From Anaerococcus hydrogenalis DSM 7454 (GTDB lineage Bacteria > Bacillota > Clostridia > Tissierellales > Peptoniphilaceae), in the NCBI RefSeq assembly GCF_000173355.1, contig NZ_ABXA01000043.1:1-64000 (forward strand): 64,000 bases of DNA, in the 5' to 3' direction. Under the pieces are notes generated by a model that saw only the letters and a list, made by a program, of their open reading frames with translations, made no database searches and was not told where the DNA came from. Both the position numbers and the translations under genes were made by a program. Shown here one piece after another: positions 19,156-28,643 of the stretch. Each line of letters starts with the position of its first letter. The stretch's first letter is position 1.

Positions 19156-20098
19156 AAAATTACAAATATCAGCCCTAGCCTTGGCTTTGGCATTTACCTT
19201 CGTAGGATGTGGAAAAAAGGAAAACTCAGAAAATTCAACAAGTAATAAGACAAGTGTAGAAAGTAAGGCAAATGATAAGGAAAATGCAAAAGACAATTTA
19301 TCATCTGATAAAAGTTCAACAGATTCAAATGATCAATCAGTAGATGATTTAATGCAAAAACAAAATGATATCTTACAAAAACATGACAAACAATGGCAAG
19401 TTGCATTTTCAAAAGCTGATAAGAGTAAAATTGCAGGAGAACCGGATGTCTCTTATGATGCTTATCTCCTAGATTTAGTAGAAAAATCAAAAGATGAACT
19501 TTCAAAAGAAGATTATGACCTACTAAAAAAAGATGTAGAAGAAATTGGAAAAATAGAAAAAATAATAAATAAGAAAAAGGGGATAGATGAGCAATTTAAT
19601 AAGGATAAGAAAAAACAATCAGCTTCTACCAAAGAATTAAAATTATTCCCAGAATTTAAATCAAAAGACTTTGAGGGAAATGAAGTAACAAAGGAAATTT
19701 TTAAAGACAAAAAATTAACCCTAGTAAATTTCTGGTTTAATGGATGTGCTCCATGCGTTGGAGAAATTCCACATTTACAAAAATTAAATGATGAAATAGA
19801 AAAAATGGGTGGACAAGTAATAGGAATAAATACAGAAGCAAAAGTTGGCGATGAAGAAATAATAAAAGAAGCTAAAAAAATCCTAAAAAAACAAGGGGCA
19901 ACTTATAAAAATATAAGCCTTGATCCAGACAGCGAACTTGGAAAATATGCTGAACAAATAATGTCATATCCAACATCTGTTCTTGTAGATAGCGATGGAA
20001 ATATTGTCGGTGATCCAATAGTTGGAGCAATAGACAAAAAAGATAATTATAACAAAGTAAAGACAATGATAGAAAAAATTATAAAAGATGAAATATAA
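19145..20098 (+). CDS. TlpA-like thioredoxin-fold lipoprotein
   Basis: A signal peptide with lipobox FVGC (Cys22) is followed by a Ser/Asn/Asp/Lys-rich linker, a charged helical section (about 65-160) and a C-terminal thioredoxin/TlpA domain. The domain has active-site CAPC at residues 201-204 in FWFNGCAPCVGEIP and the cis-Pro loop in SYPTSVLVD. It should be anchored outside the membrane and reduce protein thiols or a peroxide/sulfoxide repair enzyme. At 317 aa it is longer than typical TlpA proteins because of the extra helical section, for which I have no match. Strong GGAG site; last gene of the operon. Confidence 0.88.
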   Translation: MKNKKLQISALALALAFTFVGCGKKENSENSTSNKTSVESKANDKENAKDNLSSDKSSTDSNDQSVDDLMQKQNDILQKHDKQWQVAFSKADKSKIAGEPDVSYDAYLLDLVEKSKDELSKEDYDLLKKDVEEIGKIEKIINKKKGIDEQFNKDKKKQSASTKELKLFPEFKSKDFEGNEVTKEIFKDKKLTLVNFWFNGCAPCVGEIPHLQKLNDEIEKMGGQVIGINTEAKVGDEEIIKEAKKILKKQGATYKNISLDPDSELGKYAEQIMSYPTSVLVDSDGNIVGDPIVGAIDKKDNYNKVKTMIEKIIKDEI

Positions 20099-20119
20099 AA
20101 ATATCCTTCTTGAAATGAA

Positions 20120-20152
20120 AAATACCAGAGTTCAAACTCTGGTATTTTTGTA
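20120..20152. terminator. Bidirectional terminator between lipoprotein and ppdK genes
   Basis: Stem AAATACCAGAG / CTCTGGTATTT around TTCAAA, with A and T tracts on both sides. It serves two convergent transcripts. Confidence 0.93.
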
Positions 20153-20156
20153 TTTA

Positions 20157-22787
20157 TTATTTATTTCTTGGATGTTCGATAGCTTCTTGGGCTGCAGCAA
20201 GTTTTGCTATTGGAACTCTATATGGTGAACATGAAACATAGTCAAGTCCTACATTATACAAATATTTTACAGTTGTAGGTTCACCACCGTGTTCTCCACA
20301 AATTCCCAAATGAAGATTTGGATTTGCTTTTTTACCACGTTCAACAGCAGTTTCTACTAAGAAACCTACACCTTTTTGATCTAAAACTTGGAAAGGATCT
20401 TTTGCAAAAATATCCTTGTCTAAATAAAGTCCTAAGAATTTACCGGCATCATCTCTTGAAAGACCAAAGGTCATTTGTGTTAAGTCGTTTGTTCCAAAAG
20501 AGAAGAAGTCAGTAATTTCACCGATTTCATCAGCAGTAATTGCAGCTCTAGGAATTTCAATCATTGTTCCTAATAAATAGTCAATTTTCTTTCCTTTTTC
20601 TTCAAAAACTTTTTCAATTTCTTCTCTTACTTTAGATTTTACATAAGCTAACTCTTTTACATCAGATGATAATGGAATCATAATTTCAGGAACAACCTTT
20701 ATTCCATCTTCGTGACAATGCATAGCAGCTTGAATTATAGCACGAGCTTGCATTTTTGAAATTTCAGGATACCTAACCCCAAGTCTAAGACCTCTAAATC
20801 CAAGCATTGGGTTTACTTCTTCAAGGTCTAAAATTCTTTTCTTAACTTCAGAAATTTCCATATTTAGATCCTCAGCCAAGGTTCTAATTTCTTCTTGTCC
20901 TCTTGGTAAAAATTCATGAAGAGGTGGATCTAAAAGTCTAACTGTAACAGGTCTTTCTCCCATTAGAGAATAAATTTGATAGAAGTCATCTTCTTGCATT
21001 GGTAAAATTTTATCTAGAGCTTCTTTTCTAGTTTCAGAGTTGTGAGCTAGAATCATTTTTCTAACTTGGAAAATTCTATCAGCCTTAAAGAACATGTGTT
21101 CAGTTCTACATAAACCAATTCCTTCAGCACCAAATTCTAAGGCTTGTTTTGCATCATGAGGAGTATCGGCATTAGTTCTAACTTTCATATCACGATACTT
21201 ATCAACCCAGCCCATAAATTCACCGAAGTCTCCTTCAAGTTTTGGATTTTCAGTTTCAAGGGATCCTATATAAATATTTCCTGTAGAACCATCTATAGAA
21301 ATTGTATCTTTATCAGTATATTTTTTGCCATCAATTCTTACAAATCTTTCAATTTCATCAACATAAATATCATGAGCTCCAGATACACAACATTTACCCA
21401 TTCCTCTAGCAACTACAGCAGCGTGACTTGTCATACCACCCCTTGCAGTTAAAATACCAGATGCTGAAACCATTCCTTCAAGATCTTCTGGAGAAGTTTC
21501 TTCACGAACAAGAATTACATTAATTCCCTTAGCAGCTCTATCCTTAGCTTCTTTTGCAGTAAAGGCAATATAACCTACAGCTGCACCTGGACTTGCTGCA
21601 AGTCCCTTAGCTACAGGTTGATTTTCTTTTTTAGATTTTTCAGAAAGAGTAGGGTGGAGGATTCCATCAAGGTCTTTTGCCTCAACTCTTAAAATTGCTT
21701 CTTTTTCATCAAGTAAACCTTCATGAACCAAATCTACAGCAACTTTTACAGCAGCTTGTGCAGTTCTTTTACCATTTCTTGTTTGTAGTAAGAACAATTT
21801 ACCTTCTTGGATAGTAAATTCCATATCCTGCATATCTTTATAATGTTGTTCAAGTTTTTCTGAAGTATCATGGAATTGTTTATAAACATCAGGCATTGAA
21901 TCTTTTAAAGTAGCAATTTCTTTTGGTGTCCTAACTCCAGCAACAACATCTTCACCTTGGGCATTCATTAAATATTCACCAAATAATTTGTTTTCACCAG
22001 TAGCAGGGTTTCTAGAAAAAGCTACACCTGTACCAGAATTATCTCCCATATTTCCAAATACCATTGATTGGACATTAACTGCAGTTCCCATAGCATCATC
22101 TATATCATTTAATCTTCTATATAAAATTGCACGTTCATTATTCCAAGATGCAAATACAGCAGTAATAGCCTTATCTAATTGGTCTCTTGGATCTTGTGGG
22201 AAATCTTCACCTTGTATTTCTTTATAAACTTTTTTATAGCTTTCAACAACATCTTTTAAATCGTTTGCATCAAGAGCAGTATCTTCTACTACATTTTTTT
22301 CTGCCTTCTTAGCACTAAGAACCTTTTCAAAGTTGTTTTTATTAATTCCCATTGCAACATCAGCAAACATTTGAATAAATCTTCTGTAAGAATCATAAGC
22401 AAATCTTTCGTTGTTTGTTTTCTTGCTAAGACCTATTACAGCATCATCATTTAAACCAAGATTTAAAATTGTATCCATCATTCCTGGCATAGAAATTGGT
22501 GCACCACTTCTTACAGAAACAAGTAAAGGATCTTCAGTTGATCCAAAGGTTTTCTTATTGTGTTCTTCTAAATCTTTAATATGACTTGTGATTTCATCAT
22601 TTAAATCATTCCATAATTTTTTATCTTCTTCATAAAATCTTGCACAAGCCTCAGTTGTAACTGTAAAGCCATATGGAACATTAATTCCCATATTTGTCAT
22701 TTCTGCTAAGTTTGCGCCTTTACCACCAAGCAAAGAGCGCATTTCCTTGTCTCCTTCATTGAAATTATAAACATATTTTTCAGTCAT
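20157..22787 (-). CDS. ppdK: Pyruvate, phosphate dikinase
   Basis: Interconverts pyruvate, ATP and phosphate with PEP, AMP and pyrophosphate. It is used for PEP supply or PPi-linked glycolysis in anaerobes. The N-terminal ATP-grasp starts with LGGKGANLAEMTNMGINVPYGFTVTTEAC. The swivelling phospho-His domain has GGMTSHAAVVARGMGK. The C-terminal PEP domain has LLDPPLHEFLP, RTEHMFF, SFGTNDLTQMTFG and GICGEHGG. At 876 aa it is full length. It is co-transcribed with its regulatory protein, overlapping by eight bases. Confidence 0.97.
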   Translation of the reverse strand: MTEKYVYNFNEGDKEMRSLLGGKGANLAEMTNMGINVPYGFTVTTEACARFYEEDKKLWNDLNDEITSHIKDLEEHNKKTFGSTEDPLLVSVRSGAPISMPGMMDTILNLGLNDDAVIGLSKKTNNERFAYDSYRRFIQMFADVAMGINKNNFEKVLSAKKAEKNVVEDTALDANDLKDVVESYKKVYKEIQGEDFPQDPRDQLDKAITAVFASWNNERAILYRRLNDIDDAMGTAVNVQSMVFGNMGDNSGTGVAFSRNPATGENKLFGEYLMNAQGEDVVAGVRTPKEIATLKDSMPDVYKQFHDTSEKLEQHYKDMQDMEFTIQEGKLFLLQTRNGKRTAQAAVKVAVDLVHEGLLDEKEAILRVEAKDLDGILHPTLSEKSKKENQPVAKGLAASPGAAVGYIAFTAKEAKDRAAKGINVILVREETSPEDLEGMVSASGILTARGGMTSHAAVVARGMGKCCVSGAHDIYVDEIERFVRIDGKKYTDKDTISIDGSTGNIYIGSLETENPKLEGDFGEFMGWVDKYRDMKVRTNADTPHDAKQALEFGAEGIGLCRTEHMFFKADRIFQVRKMILAHNSETRKEALDKILPMQEDDFYQIYSLMGERPVTVRLLDPPLHEFLPRGQEEIRTLAEDLNMEISEVKKRILDLEEVNPMLGFRGLRLGVRYPEISKMQARAIIQAAMHCHEDGIKVVPEIMIPLSSDVKELAYVKSKVREEIEKVFEEKGKKIDYLLGTMIEIPRAAITADEIGEITDFFSFGTNDLTQMTFGLSRDDAGKFLGLYLDKDIFAKDPFQVLDQKGVGFLVETAVERGKKANPNLHLGICGEHGGEPTTVKYLYNVGLDYVSCSPYRVPIAKLAAAQEAIEHPRNK

Positions 22788-23601
22788 TTTTTTCCCCTTT
22801 CCTACTATTAATATGATTGATAATAATATCAGACGTTTCTTCTATAGATCTGTTTGTAACATCAATTATCACACATCCTAAATCATCCATAATCTCTTTT
22901 GCATGGTCAAGTTCTTTTTGAATAATATTAAGGTTTGAATATTGACTTTTTCCTGACAAATTCAAACTTTTTAGTCTTTCATCTCTAAAAGATTTTAAAA
23001 TATTTTTATCGATAGTAAGGCCTATAATTTTATCGCTATCAATTTCAAAAAGTTCATCTGGTAGGCTTGCATTTAAAAGTAAAGGAATATTACATACCTT
23101 ATAGCCCCTGCTTGCCATGTAAATTGATAAGGGTGTTTTTGAAGAACGAGATACACCAATTAAAGCTATATCACAAACCTTGAGCGACCTAAAATCTTTG
23201 CCGTCGTCATATTTTATGGCAAAATCTAGGGCGTTTAATGTTTTAAAATGGTCAGTTTCATATAAGGATTCGCTAGAAAAAGTATTTTTTGGTTCTAAGC
23301 CAACTTTTTCAGCAATAGTCCTAATTGAATAACCAGTAATGTCAACATAGCTAATATTATTTAGCTCACAAAATTTATTGATATAAACATTCATCCTTGA
23401 ATCTTGGAAGGAGTGATAGATCATAAAATTATCGCCAGTTTCAATTATAAAATTTAATATATCTTTTAATGCATCTAAATTTCTTACATCTGGATATATA
23501 TTTGTAATTGTTTCAACATCAAACTGACTTAGGGATACTTTTACAATTTGTTCTGTTGCAAATCCGCTAGTATCAGAAATAATGTTTACACTAAGCTTCA
23601 T
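22780..23601 (-). CDS. PPDK regulatory protein (bifunctional kinase / Pi-dependent phosphorylase)
   Basis: A DUF299/PPSR-family protein of 273 aa. The P-loop-like motif GVSRSSKTPLSIYMASRGYKV lies mid-protein and NIPLLLNASLPDELF follows it, both hallmarks of the family. Members inactivate PPDK by ADP-dependent phosphorylation of a Thr next to the catalytic His, and reactivate it with phosphate. The ppdK immediately downstream carries the matching GGMTSH target loop, so partner and role are well supported. Confidence 0.94.
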   Translation of the reverse strand: MKLSVNIISDTSGFATEQIVKVSLSQFDVETITNIYPDVRNLDALKDILNFIIETGDNFMIYHSFQDSRMNVYINKFCELNNISYVDITGYSIRTIAEKVGLEPKNTFSSESLYETDHFKTLNALDFAIKYDDGKDFRSLKVCDIALIGVSRSSKTPLSIYMASRGYKVCNIPLLLNASLPDELFEIDSDKIIGLTIDKNILKSFRDERLKSLNLSGKSQYSNLNIIQKELDHAKEIMDDLGCVIIDVTNRSIEETSDIIINHINSRKGEKND

Positions 23602-23738
23602 TCCATCACCTCGTTTTATATAAGATTCTACTTATATTATAGCACCTTTTAATAAAAATCCAAGACTCGAAAACATTTTTCACTCATTTAAACTAATAAT
23701 TATTAATTTATATTTTGAAATTTCAAACTTTAACCTAA

Positions 23739-23766
23739 TTGACAAAAATATTATTTAAAATATAAT
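23739..23766 (+). promoter_or_regulatory. Promoter of the valS transcript
   Basis: Perfect hexamers TTGACA (23739-23744) and TATAAT (23761-23766) with 16-base spacing, followed by a leader of about 250 bases before valS. Confidence 0.88.
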
Positions 23767-23789
23767 AAATGAAAGAAATGAATATAAAA

Positions 23790-23985
23790 CTTTGACAAAA
23801 AGGAGTAGTAGGGGAAATTTTTTAGAGAGAAGATGGTTGGTGAAAATCTTTAAATTAATCCTATGAAGGTTGTTTTGAAACAGTTTAATGTAGCATGCAT
23901 ATATGCAAATAAGAGCCTTTTTTATAAAAAGGAAGATAGGTGGTTACGCGATAATCTCGTCCTTGAGAATTGTGTTACTTTTTTT
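23790..23985 (+). promoter_or_regulatory. T-box leader upstream of valS
   Basis: The untranslated leader holds the conserved T-box core AGGTGGTTACGCG (23938-23950), followed by CTCGTCCTTG, the expected 3' half of the antiterminator. Upstream, GGTGAAAATC and CCTATGAAGG resemble the distal loops of stem I. The UGGU bulge would pair with an ACCA tRNA end. A GTA at 23890-23892 is a candidate valine specifier codon, not proven. Uncharged tRNA-Val should allow read-through into valS. The competing terminator is weak: a short TCTC/GAGA stem before a run of T at 23979-23985. This accounts for most of the 422-base gap before valS. Confidence 0.85.
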
Positions 23986-24023
23986 ATTATTTATTTTTAA
24001 AATTTTATTTTTAAGGAGAATTT

Positions 24024-26651
24024 ATGCAAACAAAATATGAACCGCAAAAGTTTGAAAAAGATATTTATAAAAAGTGGGAAGATGGTGGTTATTTTAAAGC
24101 TAGGGTAAATAAGGATAAAAAACCATTTACTATAGTTATGCCACCTCCAAATATTACTGGGAAATTACACCTTGGCCATGCCTTAAATAATACCATCCAA
24201 GATATTATTATAAGATATAAGAGAATGCAAGGTTATGAAGCTTGCTGGATACCAGGAACTGACCATGCATCAATTTCTACTGAGGCAAAAGTTGTAGGAA
24301 AAATAAAAAGTGAAGGAAAATCCAAAGATGAGCTTGGCCGTGATAAATTTTTAAAAGAATGTTGGGACTGGACAGAAGAATATGGTGGAACAATCAAAAA
24401 ACAATTAAGAACTGTTGGAGTTTCTTGTGATTGGGACCGTGATTCTTTTACAATGGATAAAAACCTTACAAGAGCTGTAAGAAAAGTTTTCAAAAAAATG
24501 TATGATGATGGCCTAATTTATAGGGGAAATAGGATTGTAAATTGGGATCCTGAAGCAAAAACTGCCCTTTCAGATGCAGAAGTTTACCACAAAGACCAAG
24601 AAGGTCATTTATGGTATATAAAATATTTCTTTGAAGATAGTGATGAATATATAACTATTGCTACAACAAGACCAGAAACCATGCTTGGAGATTTGGCAGT
24701 AGCTGTAAATCCAGAAGACGAAAGATTTAAAGATAAGATTGGTAAAAATTTAATCCTACCTCTTGTTGGTCGTAAAATTCCTTTGATTGAAGATTCTTAT
24801 GTTGATATGGAATTTGGTACAGGTTGTGTAAAAATCACCCCTTCCCATGACCCTAACGATTTTGAAGTTGGAAAAAGACATGATCTTGGCCAATGTATAG
24901 TTATTGATGAGTCTGCAAAAATTAAAGAAGGCTATGGAAAATATTCTGGTCTTGATAGGTATGAGGCTCGTAAAATAATGATTGAAGATTTAGAAAAAGA
25001 AAATCTTTTGGTAAAAACTGAAACAATTGAGCATGCTGTTGGATATAGTGAAAGAACAAATGTTGTAATTGAGCCATTAATTTCTAAACAATGGTTTGTT
25101 AAAATGGGGGATTTGGCAAAAGATGCAATCGAAGTTTATAAAAATGGAGATTTAAATTTAATTCCAGAATCTTTAGGAAAAACCTACTTAAATTGGCTAG
25201 AAAATATTAGAGATTGGTGCATTTCTAGACAATTATGGTGGGGACACAGACTTCCAGTTTTCTACACTGAAGATGGGGAAATCATTGTTTCAGAAGAAGA
25301 TCCTGATGAAAATGGATATTTAAATGGGAAAAAAGTCACTCAAGAAGAAGATACTCTTGATACTTGGTTCTCATCAGCTCTTTGGCCTTTTGCGACCTTG
25401 GGATGGCCAGAAGAAACTGAAGATTATAAGTATTTCTTCCCAACAGATATTCTTGTAACAGGTTATGATATTATCTTTTTCTGGGTTATAAGAATGGTAT
25501 TTTCATCTCTTTATAATACAAATAAAACTCCATTTGACCATGTACTTTTCACAGGTCTAATTAGAGATCCTCAAGGAAGAAAAATGAGTAAGTCTTTAGG
25601 AAATGGGGTTGATCCAATTGATGTTGTAAATAAATACGGAGCAGATGCCCTTAGATTTACAATTATTACAGGAAATTCTCCTGGAAATGATATGCGCTAT
25701 GATGAAAAAAGAATTGTAGCAAGCAGAAATTTTGCTAACAAATTATGGAATGCAACAAGATTTGTATTGATGAATATAGATGAATCTGATGATCTTGAAT
25801 TTAAAGATTTAGACTTAAGTCTTGAAGATAAGTGGATTTTAAAAAGATTAAACAATGTTGTTGAAGAAGTTTCTAAAAACTTAGACAAGTATGAAATTGG
25901 TCTTGCTGCAAGTAGGATAGAAGATTTTATTTGGGAAGAATTTTGTGATTGGTATATAGAATTTGCCAAGGAAAGATTAAATTCTGATGATGAAAATAAA
26001 AAATCAACTGTTAAAAAAGTTCTTCTTTATGTATTAAAAGATATGATTTCACTTCTTCATCCATTTATGCCTTTTATTACTGAGGAAATTTATAAGCAAT
26101 TGCCAAACAAAAATGATATGCTCATAGTTGAATCTTGGCCAGAGGTTAGGGAAGATTTCAATTTTGATAGCGAGGCAAGGGTTGTTGATGGAGCAATCGA
26201 GGCTATAAAAGCTATAAGAAATCAAAGACAAACTTTAAATCTTGGATCAAAAACAAGACAAGATTTAATAATTTACTCATCTGATGCAAATACTAGAAAA
26301 TTCTTAGAAATTTTGAAGGGACAATTTGTAAATCTTTCAAAATCTGGAGAAATTTCAATAATAGATGAAGACAAAGAAGTAGAAGATGCAGTATCCTTAA
26401 TTTTTAATGATTTCAAAATTTATATTCCTTTAGAAAATTTAATCGACTATGACAAGGAAAGAAAAAGATTAAAAGATGAAATTAAAAAATTAGAATCTGA
26501 AATTAAAAGGGCTGAGGGTAAATTAAATAACCAAGGCTTTGTTTCAAAAGCACCAGAGAAAGTTGTAAATGAAGAACGAGAAAAATTAGAAAAATATAAA
26601 GACTTACTTGTAAAAACTCAAGAATCTTACAAGGAAATAGAAGATAAGTAA
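24024..26651 (+). CDS. valS: Valyl-tRNA synthetase
   Basis: Class I synthetase, 875 aa. HIGH motif in PPPNITGKLHLGHALNN; CP1 editing domain with TTRPETMLGD and GCVKITPSHDPNDFEVG; KMSKS in GRKMSKSLGNGVDPIDV; the C-terminal tRNA-binding coiled coil is rich in Lys and Glu. The editing region clears mischarged Thr-tRNA-Val in this family. It sits behind a T-box leader and overlaps the following methyltransferase start by one base. Confidence 0.97.
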   Translation: MQTKYEPQKFEKDIYKKWEDGGYFKARVNKDKKPFTIVMPPPNITGKLHLGHALNNTIQDIIIRYKRMQGYEACWIPGTDHASISTEAKVVGKIKSEGKSKDELGRDKFLKECWDWTEEYGGTIKKQLRTVGVSCDWDRDSFTMDKNLTRAVRKVFKKMYDDGLIYRGNRIVNWDPEAKTALSDAEVYHKDQEGHLWYIKYFFEDSDEYITIATTRPETMLGDLAVAVNPEDERFKDKIGKNLILPLVGRKIPLIEDSYVDMEFGTGCVKITPSHDPNDFEVGKRHDLGQCIVIDESAKIKEGYGKYSGLDRYEARKIMIEDLEKENLLVKTETIEHAVGYSERTNVVIEPLISKQWFVKMGDLAKDAIEVYKNGDLNLIPESLGKTYLNWLENIRDWCISRQLWWGHRLPVFYTEDGEIIVSEEDPDENGYLNGKKVTQEEDTLDTWFSSALWPFATLGWPEETEDYKYFFPTDILVTGYDIIFFWVIRMVFSSLYNTNKTPFDHVLFTGLIRDPQGRKMSKSLGNGVDPIDVVNKYGADALRFTIITGNSPGNDMRYDEKRIVASRNFANKLWNATRFVLMNIDESDDLEFKDLDLSLEDKWILKRLNNVVEEVSKNLDKYEIGLAASRIEDFIWEEFCDWYIEFAKERLNSDDENKKSTVKKVLLYVLKDMISLLHPFMPFITEEIYKQLPNKNDMLIVESWPEVREDFNFDSEARVVDGAIEAIKAIRNQRQTLNLGSKTRQDLIIYSSDANTRKFLEILKGQFVNLSKSGEISIIDEDKEVEDAVSLIFNDFKIYIPLENLIDYDKERKRLKDEIKKLESEIKRAEGKLNNQGFVSKAPEKVVNEEREKLEKYKDLLVKTQESYKEIEDK

Positions 26652-27379
26652 TGTATAAAGATTTTGCTTATATTTATGATAAATTATCCTTTGACCTTGA
26701 TTATGAAAAATATGCAGAAAATATAAAATATTTGGTCGATAAAAATAATATAAAAAGAGAAAAAATGTTGGAGTTAGCATGTGGAACAGGCATGCTAACC
26801 AATCATTTTTTTGATTTTTTTGAAAAAATTGATGCCTTGGACTTATCACAGTCTATGCTTGAAGTTTTTTCAAAAAAGTTTCAAGAAGAAAACTTATCCT
26901 TGTATAATTATAATATGGTAGATTTTGAAAATGAAAATTCATACGATCTTATTGTAATTTTACTTGATTCTATAAATTATATTTTGGATAAGGATGATCT
27001 AAAAAAATTGATAGAAAATTCTTATAAAAATTTAAAAAAGGGTGGACTATTGATTTTTGATATAAATTCAGAATATAAAATGGAAGAAGTTTTTGGGTCA
27101 AAATCTTATATTTACGAGTATGAAGATATTTTTTATACTTGGGATAATATTAAAGATGATGATATTATTGATATGGAGCTAAACTTTTTTGTAGAAAATG
27201 ATGATGGGACATACCAAAGAATTATTGAAAATCAAGTTGAAAGATATTATTCTGTAGATTTTATGAAAAATATTTTAAAAGAAAATAAGTTTTCTGATAT
27301 TGAAATTTTTGATGAAGACGATATGGAGGAGATTAAGGATAATACTTTGAGGATCTTATTTAAGGCTAAAAAGGAGTAA
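26651..27379 (+). CDS. Class I SAM-dependent methyltransferase
   Basis: A 242-aa protein with motif I MLELACGTGMLTNHF (SAM binding), an acidic residue in DALDLSQSML, and motif IV-like YDLIVILLDSINYI, then LKKGGLLIFDIN. This is a standard Rossmann methyltransferase of the YqeM/UbiE-like type. The substrate is not identifiable. It is translationally coupled to valS, which does not itself indicate a tRNA role. The next gene, csp, starts two bases after its stop. Confidence 0.85.
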   Translation: MYKDFAYIYDKLSFDLDYEKYAENIKYLVDKNNIKREKMLELACGTGMLTNHFFDFFEKIDALDLSQSMLEVFSKKFQEENLSLYNYNMVDFENENSYDLIVILLDSINYILDKDDLKKLIENSYKNLKKGGLLIFDINSEYKMEEVFGSKSYIYEYEDIFYTWDNIKDDDIIDMELNFFVENDDGTYQRIIENQVERYYSVDFMKNILKENKFSDIEIFDEDDMEEIKDNTLRILFKAKKE

Positions 27380-27381
27380 AA

Positions 27382-27588
27382 ATGGAAGGAAAAGTTAAAT
27401 TTTTTGATGAAAAAAAAGGATTTGGTTTTATAGAATCAGAAAGTGGTGACTATTTTTTTCATTATTCTGAGATAATTTCTGATAAGGATTATAAAACTAT
27501 TGAAAACGGGGCAAGGGTAGAATTTGATGTTAAAGATTTAGGCAGGGGAGATACTGCCTTTAATGTAAAAAAAAAGGAGTTAAGATGA
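27382..27588 (+). CDS. Cold-shock domain protein
   Basis: A 68-aa OB-fold protein with RNP1 KGFGFI and RNP2-like YFFHYSEI, beginning MEGKVKFFDEKKG. It should bind single-stranded nucleic acid as an RNA chaperone. RNP2 reads YFFHYS rather than the usual VFVHFS. It overlaps the next gene by four bases, so it is part of the valS transcript rather than a stand-alone cold-shock gene with a long leader. Confidence 0.92.
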   Translation: MEGKVKFFDEKKGFGFIESESGDYFFHYSEIISDKDYKTIENGARVEFDVKDLGRGDTAFNVKKKELR

Positions 27589-28586
27589 AATATTTTATTT
27601 TGTTTTTATTTATAATTCTTCTTCCTCAAATTTATTACTTGTATAGGAAAAAAACTTATCTAGATTTAAAAAATGGGTCAAGGTTTTTTATAAAAGAAGA
27701 AAGTTTTATAAATGACAATAGGTTTAAGGTTATTCTTACAAATTCCGATGGTTTTGATATTTATGCCAACCGTTTTGATGTTGAAAATCCAAAAGCTGTT
27801 GTTCAAATTGTTCATGGTATGCTTGAACATTCCCTTAATTATTTACATTTTATTAAATTCTTAAATGAAAAAGGTTATGCGGTTGTAATTTCAGATAATA
27901 GGGGACATGGAAAATCTATTTCCGAAAACCATCCTTCTGGATTTATAAAGGAAAAAGATGAATTGGTTGATGATCAATTTGTAATAAATAAATATATTAG
28001 AATGTATTACAAGGATAAAAAAGTATTTATGTTGGGTCATTCTATGGGGTCTTTGATTTGTAGAAATTATTTACAAAAATATGATTATACTATAGACAAG
28101 TTAGTTTTGACAGGAACTGTAGCCTATATTCCGATTGCAAAAATTGGTATTTTTATTGGAAATATTCTTACTTTTTATCTAGGAGAAAAAAGAAGGTCTC
28201 ACCTTTTGGATATGCTTTCAGGAATTACAGGAAAAGATCCATCTTGGATTTCGTATAATGAAGAAAATGTAAGGATAAAAAATAATGATCCTATGAGACT
28301 TAGTGGTTTTTTGGCAAGAAGTAATGTCTGTTTATTTACTCTTGTAAATGATTTAAATAAAAATAAAAAATACAAGCTAAAAAATGAAAATTTACCAATA
28401 GCTTCCTTAAATGGAGTTGACGACGATGTGACTGGTGGTGACAAGGGACTTAAGAATACACAGAAAATTTTATCATCTCTTGGCTACAAAAATTTATTTT
28501 TCAAATCCTATAATCATATGAAACATGAAGTTTTAAATGAAGATAATAGGTTAGAAGTTTTTGAAGATATTGAAATGTTTTTTTAA
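27585..28586 (+). CDS. Membrane-anchored alpha/beta hydrolase (monoacylglycerol lipase-like)
   Basis: An N-terminal hydrophobic segment (residues 2-18) is probably a membrane anchor. The hydrolase fold has oxyanion region VQIVHGMLEHSLNY, DNRGHGKS, nucleophile elbow GHSMGSLICRNYL, an acid candidate in NGVDDDVTGG and the His in YNHMKHEVLNE. This pattern fits the serine aminopeptidase S33 / lysophospholipase group. At 333 aa the length is normal. Substrate unknown; esters of glycerol or phospholipids are typical for the group. Confidence 0.86.
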   Translation: MKYFILFLFIILLPQIYYLYRKKTYLDLKNGSRFFIKEESFINDNRFKVILTNSDGFDIYANRFDVENPKAVVQIVHGMLEHSLNYLHFIKFLNEKGYAVVISDNRGHGKSISENHPSGFIKEKDELVDDQFVINKYIRMYYKDKKVFMLGHSMGSLICRNYLQKYDYTIDKLVLTGTVAYIPIAKIGIFIGNILTFYLGEKRRSHLLDMLSGITGKDPSWISYNEENVRIKNNDPMRLSGFLARSNVCLFTLVNDLNKNKKYKLKNENLPIASLNGVDDDVTGGDKGLKNTQKILSSLGYKNLFFKSYNHMKHEVLNEDNRLEVFEDIEMFF

Positions 28587-28608
28587 AAATGAGCTAGGCT
28601 CATTTTTT
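28585..28608 (+). terminator. Rho-independent terminator of the valS operon
   Basis: Stem AAAAATGAGC / GCTCATTTTT around TAG, ending in a T tract. It overlaps the hydrolase stop. Confidence 0.88.
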
Positions 28609-28643
28609 AATGTAAATTTATAATTTTATAAGAGGAAGAAAAA

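Noticed and set aside
21144-21452. 102-aa plus-strand frame opposite ppdK
   Set aside because: Lies wholly within ppdK and has no recognisable domain.
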